Shown here one piece after another: positions 6,425 through 12,166 of a stretch of DNA of 19,787 nucleotides. Both the position numbers and the translations under genes were made by a program. The DNA is taken from assembly GCA_041649895.1 (NCBI GenBank), contig JBAZMG010000012.1:1-19787 (forward strand), read 5' to 3'. This stretch comes from STD1-204 sp041649895. GTDB lineage: Bacteria; Patescibacteriota; Minisyncoccia; Minisyncoccales; Minisyncoccaceae. Below the pieces are notes generated by a model that ran no database searches, was not told the DNA's origin, and saw only the letters and a list, made by a program, of their open reading frames with translations. The first letter of the stretch is position 1; each line of letters opens with the position of its first letter.

Positions 6425-8957
6425 TATCAGATATTTTCTTAAAATATAAGTCCAATTTGTTTTTTATTTCTTCTATTCTCTCTATTTTATCCGCCATCAA
6501 TTTTTGAATTTCAAAATCTGGTTCATTTTTTTTATTTGTTGGTAAAGATATTTCTATATCGGCAATTTTTATAGAACCCAAACGCTTATTAGAGCTTTCG
6601 CCCTCTTTATATTTTGGTAATTCATCATTCAATATGCTCTTTAAGTATGGTAAATATAATTTTTCTTTATGTTTTTCTTTTGGAAATAATGCTCCGCAAT
6701 GAGTGGTCATTGAAAACTTATTATTTCTATAAAATACAGTCCCAACATAAGTTCCGTCGGTAGTCCAAGTCAAACATTCTTCATCATAATCAAAATTATT
6801 TATTTTTCCAATAATTCCATCATTGCTTGTTTGCGATGAATAAACAGGGTATTCTCCTTTATGCGTATTTATATATTTCTTAGTATATAATCCCTTACCC
6901 TTTGCAATATCAAAAATATCTTTAATTTTAAAATCATCAAAATTGGAAATATTTACAACATTCTTTTTTAACTTTTCTAAATTTTTTAATTCTTTATCAA
7001 GTTCATTTTTTAATTTTGATATTTCCGCCACAAATTCTTCTAAATTGTATTCTTGTTTTTCTTCCAAGATACCAAGTTTTATTCTTTCTTCCTCACTCCA
7101 CCACTTATCAATTATCCACCCACTACTTAATCCTTTTATAAATCTTGTTATCGGTTGTATTTTGCATCTTTTATCATTAGTTTTAAAACTAAATTTTGAA
7201 CCTTTAAAATTATTGTATAAATCAACGGCTACCTCCAAATCATTTTCGTTAATTTCAAATCTGTTAATATCCAAAGTTTCTCCTATATTGCTAACAATAT
7301 AAGTAAAAATAGGCTCTTTTTGTTCTTTCTTTTCTTCTTTTTTGGTAATCCCTACAATATAGGTTTTTTTATTCGTTGTAAAAAATGTTTTTTGAGGTAG
7401 AGAAATAATCAAATCTATAAAACATTCATCAAGTATAAACTGTCTTAACCTTTCATCATATATTCTATTTAAAATTCCGTCAGGGATAATAACAAATGCT
7501 TTTCCGTTTGGTTTTAAAGCTCTTACAATCCATTCAAAAAATAATCCTTCTACTCCGGTGGCGTTTATTTTATAAAATTTTTCGTCCAATTTGTTTTTTT
7601 CTATTTCTTTTTTTAAATTACTGCTTCCGCTCGTAATATAGGGTGGATTGGTCAATATCAAATCATACTCATCTTTTCTTATATCTTCTAATGTCCCTAA
7701 AATTGAGTTTGTTTTTAATTCAAAAGTTTCATTAAATAATTCCGCAAATTCTTTCGTCAATCCTATATTTTCTTTTATCAAATCGCTAAAATATATCAGC
7801 ATATTTGCTTTTGCCAATATAATTGTCTTTTGTTCTTCAGTGTCAAAACCCTTGTCAAATCCGAATAATTCTATTCTTTTAACTATTTTTTCGTTTTCTC
7901 TATCAATTTTATAAAATTTTTTTATTTCTCTTTGTATTGGTTCTAATAAAAATTTTCCCACTCCGCAAGCAGGGTCGCAAATTTTCATTCCCTCTTTTAT
8001 TTCCGTCATTCTTATTATTGCACGCACCACTTTAAGAGGAGTAAAAAACTGCCCCCAATTTTTCTTACTAATACTTTCCTTTAAAAAACTTTCAAATAAT
8101 TTACTTTTAAAATCTAAATCAATGTTTTTTAATTCTCCAAAATCCTTAAATTTGAACATTACTTTTTTAAAAACTTCACCATAACCTTTAACTGCATTTC
8201 CGTCTTTATTGATAAATATACTACCATTTATAATCGTGGTATTATCTTTATTACTCGGTTTAAAGTATTCTTTAATTCTTTTTCTTATAGTTCCGGCATA
8301 AAAAGATAAAACATCCTCAACGGTGTTATTTTCATATTGGTTTATTAAAGCATCAAAACTATACATTTCTCGCAACACTCCCAAATCACTTAAATATTTA
8401 AAAATAAAAAATTCAACAAAACTATATAAACAATTTTCAGGGGTAGCTCCACTAACGCTCCAAATATCTTGCCATACGCTTTTAGCTAATGGAGTGGGGT
8501 CAATCAAATTTATATTTCCTATTTTAGAGTTGTGTCTATTTATTGATTGAAAAATTTTATCAAGCAACTGTTCATTTCTAAAAAATAATTTTAAATCATT
8601 ATTATTTTCATCTTTGATGGTAATATCATTGATAGCATTTATCCAAATAATATCGTCGCCATCAGTAGCCAACGCAACTTGTGCTTTTAATATTTTAGCT
8701 ACATCAAGAGCTTGTCTTATAGCGTCTTCTTTTTTCTTTTTATTGTTAAATTGTGATGGTTTTTTAAATTCAACAACACCCAATATCTTTTTGCCGAGAA
8801 TAATTAAGCCATCGGGTTTGCGACTTTTGTATTCTTTATAATCTTTATTTGGAATTATTTTATTACATTTTAAATCTTCCAGTGATGTATTTCCAATATT
8901 AAAATAGTCATATTTACCAATTTTTTCTTTTTTTCTTTGTATTAGTTCCTCGCTCAT
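6405..8957 (-). CDS. single-chain restriction-modification enzyme (type IIG-like: nuclease + N6-adenine methylase + specificity domain)
   Basis: This 850-aa protein appears to combine all R-M functions. Residues about 35-110 are a PD-(D/E)xK nuclease-like segment: P48-D49 and, after one strand, E63-F-K65 (GVVEFKK). Residues about 155-560 are an N6-adenine DNA methylase of the HsdM/gamma type: QFFTP at 303-307, motif I DPACGVGKF at 328-336 (SAM binding), motif IV NPPY at 437-440 (catalysis). Residues about 640-670 are a helical, probably coiled-coil, spacer. Residues about 674-805 resemble one HsdS-type target recognition domain (DIFDIAKGKG...YPVYSSQTSNDGIIG), ending in a Lys/Glu-rich helix. 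It would methylate a specific site and cut unmodified DNA. It is the passenger of an IS1595-type transposon, with its start 143 bp from the right end. The gene is very AT-rich compared with flanking genes. An HsdR_N-fused methylase without cleavage activity is the alternative. Confidence 0.9.
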   Translation of the reverse strand: MSEELIQRKKEKIGKYDYFNIGNTSLEDLKCNKIIPNKDYKEYKSRKPDGLIILGKKILGVVEFKKPSQFNNKKKKEDAIRQALDVAKILKAQVALATDGDDIIWINAINDITIKDENNNDLKLFFRNEQLLDKIFQSINRHNSKIGNINLIDPTPLAKSVWQDIWSVSGATPENCLYSFVEFFIFKYLSDLGVLREMYSFDALINQYENNTVEDVLSFYAGTIRKRIKEYFKPSNKDNTTIINGSIFINKDGNAVKGYGEVFKKVMFKFKDFGELKNIDLDFKSKLFESFLKESISKKNWGQFFTPLKVVRAIIRMTEIKEGMKICDPACGVGKFLLEPIQREIKKFYKIDRENEKIVKRIELFGFDKGFDTEEQKTIILAKANMLIYFSDLIKENIGLTKEFAELFNETFELKTNSILGTLEDIRKDEYDLILTNPPYITSGSSNLKKEIEKNKLDEKFYKINATGVEGLFFEWIVRALKPNGKAFVIIPDGILNRIYDERLRQFILDECFIDLIISLPQKTFFTTNKKTYIVGITKKEEKKEQKEPIFTYIVSNIGETLDINRFEINENDLEVAVDLYNNFKGSKFSFKTNDKRCKIQPITRFIKGLSSGWIIDKWWSEEERIKLGILEEKQEYNLEEFVAEISKLKNELDKELKNLEKLKKNVVNISNFDDFKIKDIFDIAKGKGLYTKKYINTHKGEYPVYSSQTSNDGIIGKINNFDYDEECLTWTTDGTYVGTVFYRNNKFSMTTHCGALFPKEKHKEKLYLPYLKSILNDELPKYKEGESSNKRLGSIKIADIEISLPTNKKNEPDFEIQKLMADKIERIEEIKNKLDLYFKKISDTKILFQ

Positions 8958-8972
8958 ATATAATCATTATAT
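8958..8972. promoter_or_regulatory. perfect inverted repeat overlapping the R-M gene -10 and start
   Basis: ATATAAT and ATTATAT flank a central C. The repeat contains the -10 hexamer of the proposed promoter and abuts the ATG, so it is positioned to be an operator. AT-rich composition makes a chance palindrome possible. Confidence 0.35.
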
Positions 8973-8994
8973 GATATGCTGTAAAAAAACACAA
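8966..8994 (-). promoter_or_regulatory. promoter of the R-M gene, giving a near-leaderless transcript
   Basis: On the minus strand TTGTGT (8989-8994) and a consensus TATAAT (8966-8971) are spaced 17 bp. The ATG lies only 8 nt beyond the -10, so transcription would begin at or next to the start codon. No Shine-Dalgarno site exists. The -35 is weak (3 of 6). Confidence 0.5.
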
Positions 8995-9020
8995 CTACCT
9001 GTTTTAAATAAATACCCACA

Positions 9021-9037
9021 TACCATATTTTATGGTA
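9021..9037. repeat. 7-bp inverted repeat upstream of the R-M promoter
   Basis: TACCATA and TATGGTA surround TTT, 27 bp upstream of the R-M -35. It could be a regulator or transposase subterminal binding site; nothing in the sequence decides this. Confidence 0.4.
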
Positions 9038-9059
9038 AAATCAAAATATCAACACAAAT

Positions 9060-9088
9060 ATCCTAAATTATCTCTTACCTGCTGTCAA
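9060..9088 (-). promoter_or_regulatory. possible second R-M promoter using the right TIR
   Basis: The right TIR carries the same inward TTGACA (9083-9088). At 17 bp downstream is TAGGAT (9060-9065), 4 of 6 to the -10 consensus. It would give a leader of about 100 nt for the R-M gene. Confidence 0.35.
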
Positions 9089-9100
9089 GGGATACTCGCC
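9076..9100 (-). repeat. right terminal inverted repeat
   Basis: It is the exact reverse complement of 5437-5461 over 25 bp and marks the right end of the transposon, with TTGACA directed inward at 9083-9088. Confidence 0.95.
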
Positions 9101-9108
9101 AAAATAAT
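9101..9108. repeat. 8-bp target-site duplication, right copy
   Basis: AAAATAAT, identical to 5429-5436. Removing one copy together with the element restores the RAYT reading frame. Confidence 0.92.
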
Positions 9109-9457
9109 TTACATATCCGCTGCCCAATTTTCGCATAAACAACGATATTCCGTTTTCTATCAAAGGTTTTAAGATAAAATGATAGTGATTGGGCATTAAA
9201 CAAAAGCAACAGATATCAACCAGCGGTTTCTTATCCTGGTTAAATTCCGGCCGTTTTCCCTGTATCTGGGGAAGTTTATTCTGCATCCACTTCGGAGCCG
9301 AGGCGGTGTCATTAAATTCATACATATTATGAAGAAAACGGAACCGATCTTCGTCGTCCATAAAAATATCGCGTTTGTCCGTGCCGCGGTTAAAAATGTG
9401 ATAATAATTTTCAAAAGCAAATTCAGACGGTCTCAATCTTTTCATTTTTTTTTCAAG

Positions 9458-9484
9458 ACTATCGGATTTCCGACTTCCGATAGT
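9458..9484. repeat. REP-like palindrome (family 1), 5' border of the RAYT gene
   Basis: Same 27 bp and orientation as 5041-5067 (arms ACTATCGGA / TCCGATAGT). It lies 12 bp upstream of the RAYT start codon. Confidence 0.9.
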
Positions 9485-9516
9485 GGGAAATAAATTAAAA
9501 TTTGTGTAATTTTACA

Positions 9517-9543
9517 ACTATCGGAAGTCGGAAATACGATAGT
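9517..9543. repeat. REP-like palindrome (family 1), inverted partner copy
   Basis: This is the opposite orientation of the 9458-9484 copy, with one mismatch (TACGATAGT in place of TCCGATAGT). The two form a head-to-head pair 32 bp apart, like a BIME. It begins 5 bp after the stop of the LamG gene, where its hairpin could protect or end that transcript. Confidence 0.88.
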
Positions 9544-9548
9544 GGGAA

Positions 9549-11639
9549 TTATTTTACATAATTTGTTTTAGCAGAATTATACAGCTGGGCTATCTCTTGC
9601 GCGGAAAGAGCGCGATTATACACACGGATATCATCAATTGAACCGTTAAAATTAAACTCATTTACACTCAAGCGACCTATTTCAAACGTACTTGCAAGAT
9701 AATTTATTGCCGTTGTATACGGCCGAGAGTCAACAAGAGTTCCGTTTTTATAAAGCTTGATATTTGATCTATCGTAAGTTCCCACAACGTGATACCAATT
9801 ACCAACAGAAATAGTGGATGATACACATTGATCCCAATAATCATTAATCCAAAAAACTAAGTTTTTACCAACATGATACCTATCAAACATATCCAGCCCA
9901 TATCCATCAAGCCACGTCCAATCAGATGTTTTACCCATAATTGCGTCAGCGGTCGAATCTATCGTAGTGGGCTTGATCCAAGCGGATAGCGTAATATTCG
10001 CCGGGCTTAATGATGAACTATCAGCAGCGCTCAAATACTGCGTCGTTCCATTAAAGTAAACCCCTTGGTTTATTTTACCTTTTGCGGACGTTGGGCTAGC
10101 AACGGCGACGGCAGTATTTTTAAATCCCGATTTATCATAAATCTTGGTTCCATTAGTATCATTAGTGTCCATTGTCCACCAGCTGACAAGGCCGGATTTT
10201 GGCGCGGAAGATGTATATTTTGTTTTAGCGGAATTATAAAGATCGGAAATTTCTTGCGCCGAGAGAGCGTAATTATAAATACGAACATCATCCATCAAAC
10301 ATTTTAAATAAGAAGTATATTGCGTTGGCCCAGGAAATATTAGATTGCCAGTTGTCGTATCCATATCGCCTACGTGGCCAGCAGAATTTAACAATACACC
10401 ATCTCCATATATTTTTACGGTAGAACCATCGTATGTCCCAACCACGTGATGCCACTGGTTATCAAAAACGTACGGCCCATTTCCCGAAGAATAAGTGGTT
10501 CCGCCGTCCTTTATCCTAAACTCTATCAGCCCATCAGTGTCATATACCAAATTCAAATAGCTTGATCCTCCTTTGTAAAAAAGATGTCCCCACCCAGTGG
10601 AGGTAGATTTTACCCAAAGCGAAACCGTAGCTTGCGCAGTAAAGTTAAAAATTGGGTCGTCAATTACACTAAAGTATTCATTAGTTCCATTTAAATCAAC
10701 GGCTTGATTTATTTTTCCCTGGGCAACATCATCAGAAGAGATATTATTGGCATTTGCATTTTTACTATTTCCAGACTTATCAAACATCTTTGTTCCCAAA
10801 TCATTTGCATCCATTGTCCACCAGCCCATAAGCTTGCCGGAAGTTGAAATTTCTTTTTTGGGAGCTTTAATGAATGTTTCGCGATCAGCCGAAAGATTAG
10901 CCACTTCGGTATCTGTCAAAAGCCTATTCCACACTTTTAACCATTTCATTTTTCCATTAAAATCCAGGCCCGTTCCTTTTCCATAATAATTTCCAATTAC
11001 TAAATTCGTCGGATTATCAGGAGTCCAAGCCGTTGTAATACTTTTAACCATCACTCCATTTAAGTATATCTTTGTGTTTCCTGTCGTTCCCGTAATCACA
11101 AGAATATTCTCTTGCCCCTTTTTCCAAAGAGGCTTATAGACTGCAAGAGCGACGTCAGCAAAGCCCGTATTGCCCAAATAAAGCCTCAAGCCATTGCCAA
11201 GAGCCACGCTTACTTTATAGACAAGATAGCGTTCTGTCGTTCCCGAAACTGCGTCAAGAAGAACGTGGTCTAAACCGTCATCTGCGTCAAAAGTCGGTGT
11301 AAAATTAAAAGCGATAGAGATTTGATCAAAGTTAAAAACTCCGTCCGAGGCAACTGAAAAATAGCCTCCGGCGGGAAAAGTGCAATCATTTGTTCCGCAA
11401 GCAGGCGCAACACCGTTGGTAGATGTGGCATGCCTTTTATTTCCAGAGGTATCATAGATGATTGGAGCGGCGGCACCATTGTTATTACCAAAATTTAAAT
11501 CAAGAGTTAGCCCGGATTTAAGGGCGGCGGCTTCGGCTTCTTCTATTTTCCCCTCTTCCGATGATGATTTAAATATCAAAAAACTCCCGACTGTAGCGAG
11601 AATTACGAGAGAGAAAATTATTAGGAGTTTTTTGGACAT
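9549..11639 (-). CDS. exported protein with three LamG (concanavalin A-like lectin) domains
   Basis: This 696-aa protein starts with a signal anchor (residues 5-23, LLIIFSLVILATVGSFLIF) and then a short acidic/Ala linker. Three jelly-roll LamG/Con A-like domains follow, at about residues 43-255, 267-475 and 482-690. Each shows the family's order: a disrupted-looking first strand with YDTSGN/FDKSGN/YDKSGF, YFSV or YLSA, the WHHVVGTYDGS or WYHVVGTYDRS strand, and a final DD(V/I)R(V/I)YN.ALSAQEI.(D/Q)LYNSAKT. Domains 2 and 3 are close paralogues, including WWTMD openings, and domain 1 is more diverged. Such domains bind glycans or proteins; no catalytic residues of glycosidases are evident. It is probably a surface adhesin. 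No good Shine-Dalgarno site precedes the start, which sits beside a repeat cluster. Confidence 0.88.
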   Translation of the reverse strand: MSKKLLIIFSLVILATVGSFLIFKSSSEEGKIEEAEAAALKSGLTLDLNFGNNNGAAAPIIYDTSGNKRHATSTNGVAPACGTNDCTFPAGGYFSVASDGVFNFDQISIAFNFTPTFDADDGLDHVLLDAVSGTTERYLVYKVSVALGNGLRLYLGNTGFADVALAVYKPLWKKGQENILVITGTTGNTKIYLNGVMVKSITTAWTPDNPTNLVIGNYYGKGTGLDFNGKMKWLKVWNRLLTDTEVANLSADRETFIKAPKKEISTSGKLMGWWTMDANDLGTKMFDKSGNSKNANANNISSDDVAQGKINQAVDLNGTNEYFSVIDDPIFNFTAQATVSLWVKSTSTGWGHLFYKGGSSYLNLVYDTDGLIEFRIKDGGTTYSSGNGPYVFDNQWHHVVGTYDGSTVKIYGDGVLLNSAGHVGDMDTTTGNLIFPGPTQYTSYLKCLMDDVRIYNYALSAQEISDLYNSAKTKYTSSAPKSGLVSWWTMDTNDTNGTKIYDKSGFKNTAVAVASPTSAKGKINQGVYFNGTTQYLSAADSSSLSPANITLSAWIKPTTIDSTADAIMGKTSDWTWLDGYGLDMFDRYHVGKNLVFWINDYWDQCVSSTISVGNWYHVVGTYDRSNIKLYKNGTLVDSRPYTTAINYLASTFEIGRLSVNEFNFNGSIDDIRVYNRALSAQEIAQLYNSAKTNYVK

Positions 11640-11652
11640 AGGGATTAGTTAC

Positions 11653-11680
11653 TGGATTCCGGGTCAAGCCCGGAATGACA
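11653..11680. repeat. GGATTCC/GGAATGACA palindromic repeat (family 4), copy A
   Basis: The sequence TGGATTCCGGGTCAAG... ends in GGAATGACA; arms ATTCCGGG / CCCGGAAT surround TCAAG. This is a well-known dispersed repeat type in many bacterial genomes. It lies just upstream of the LamG gene start. Confidence 0.88.
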
Positions 11681-11689
11681 AGTGAAAGG

Positions 11690-11717
11690 TGGATTCCGGG
11701 TCAAGCCTGGAATGACA
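11690..11717. repeat. family 4 palindromic repeat, copy B
   Basis: Direct copy of repeat A with a single difference (CCTGGAAT in the second arm), 9 bp downstream of it. Confidence 0.88.
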
Positions 11718-11723
11718 AAATAT

Positions 11724-11751
11724 TGTCATCCTGAACTTGATTCAGGATCCA
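11724..11751. repeat. family 4 palindromic repeat, copy C (inverted)
   Basis: TGTCATCCTGAACTTG... ends in GGATCCA, in the opposite orientation to A and B, with arms ATCCTGAA / TTCAGGAT. The GIY-YIG stop codon (11742-11744) lies inside it, so the last residues of that gene are encoded by the repeat. Confidence 0.85.
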
Positions 11752-12025
11752 GAAATTAAATTATTATATAAATCGTTCCAATCGCGATTATCTTTTTCTA
11801 TAAGCGCTAGCTTCCATCCGCGCTTCCAATTCTTGAGTTGCTTTTCTCTGCTGATTGCGCTATACACATCCGTAGTAGATTCAAAATAAACTAATTTATC
11901 AACATCGTACTTTGCGGTAAATCCTGGGGCTAACTTATTTCTATGTTCATATATCCGCTTTATTAAATCAGATGTACTCCTATATATAGTGTCCCATTCT
12001 TTTGACTGGCTAAAATATAATACAT
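11742..12025 (-). pseudogene. GIY-YIG endonuclease family gene with a one-base frameshift
   Basis: From ATG at 12025 the frame reads MYYILASQKNGTLYIGV, a clean start of a small GIY-YIG nuclease (YhbQ/UvrC-N-like), then hits TAA after three more codons. The remainder is in another frame from 11972: SDLIKRIYEHRNKL, APGFTAKYDVDKLVYF, REKQLKNWKRGWKL, to the stop at 11742. At the junction two bases (CA, 11974-11973) stand where the family needs a Thr codon, so a single base is missing. Repaired, the protein would be about 94 aa, the normal length. A longer reading frame starting at 12104 is spurious: its first part translates a repeat and misreads the GIY-YIG motif. The frameshift may be a true inactivation or a sequencing error. 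The gene is enclosed by inverted family-4 repeats. Confidence 0.85.
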
Positions 12026-12036
12026 TATTTTGTAAC

Positions 12037-12089
12037 TGGATTCCTGCTTTCTCGCCTCGATTCGAGTCGAAGCGGGCGCAGGAATGACA
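12037..12089. repeat. family 4 palindromic repeat, copy D (long variant)
   Basis: It starts TGGATTCCTGC and ends GCAGGAATGACA, with a longer interior that itself contains the palindrome TCGATTCGA/TCGAGTCGA-like core. It sits 11 bp upstream of the GIY-YIG start in inverted orientation relative to copy C. Confidence 0.75.
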
Positions 12090-12100
12090 AATATTTTTAG

Positions 12101-12118
12101 GCAAACCCGGAATGGCAG
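12101..12118. repeat. family 4 repeat remnant (half copy)
   Basis: GCAAACCCGGAATGGCAG matches the right half of the family 4 repeat with substitutions; the left half is gone. Confidence 0.5.
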
Positions 12119-12166
12119 TCGTCTCTCCTTTAAAAGAAAGAGAAATTTTATTTTCTCCCCCTCTTT

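Larger units (their letters stand above)
5437..9100. mobile_element. IS1595/ISXO2-family transposon with restriction-modification passenger gene (3664 bp)
   Basis: The boundaries are defined by 25-bp perfect terminal inverted repeats (5437-5461 and 9076-9100, starting GGCGAGTATCCC) and flanking 8-bp direct repeats AAAATAAT. Inside are two convergent genes only: a DDE transposase (5506-6363, plus) and a single-polypeptide R-M enzyme (8957-6405, minus), whose stops are 41 bp apart. Simple IS1595 members are about 1 kb, so this is a passenger-carrying version. The interior, above all the R-M gene, is visibly more AT-rich than the flanking secreted-protein genes, which fits acquisition from elsewhere. 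Both gene starts face outwards towards the ends, so each TIR serves as the upstream region of one gene. The insertion interrupts a RAYT gene exactly in frame-restorable fashion, and the element looks intact, with no obvious decay. Confidence 0.95.
9068..9445 (-). pseudogene. RAYT (REP-associated tyrosine transposase, IS200-like) gene, N-terminal fragment
   Basis: This is the N-terminal half of the Y1 transposase whose remainder is at 5436-5072. It opens MKRLRPSEFAFENYYHIFNR, then GTDKRDIFMDDEDRFRFL, the typical RAYT N-terminus. It contains the HUH metal motif in MPNHYHF (H87, H89) and the likely catalytic tyrosine Y111 in GSGYVNYF. Authentic sequence stops at residue 115 (nt 9101); the last ten residues (GEYPLTAGKR) are read from the transposon's terminal repeat. 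RAYTs nick and join single-stranded REP palindromes, and two such palindromes lie within 100 bp upstream and one just downstream of the original gene. The truncated product keeps the catalytic centre but lacks the C-terminal half, so activity is doubtful. No clear Shine-Dalgarno site. Confidence 0.9.

Noticed and set aside
5437..9100. Composite transposon or two nested insertions instead of a single element
   Set aside because: Only one pair of TIRs and one 8-bp duplication is found, both genes lie between them, and there is no second transposase or internal end.
11742..12104. A 120-aa protein starting at 12104 as the real GIY-YIG gene product
   Set aside because: Its first 26 residues translate a dispersed repeat and the GIY-YIG motif is out of frame. 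The clean motif starts at ATG 12025 in another frame.
12119..12166. Terminator of the giant gene formed by CTCTTTC...AAGGAGAG
   Set aside because: The stem is short and imperfect, with no clear T tract on the minus strand.
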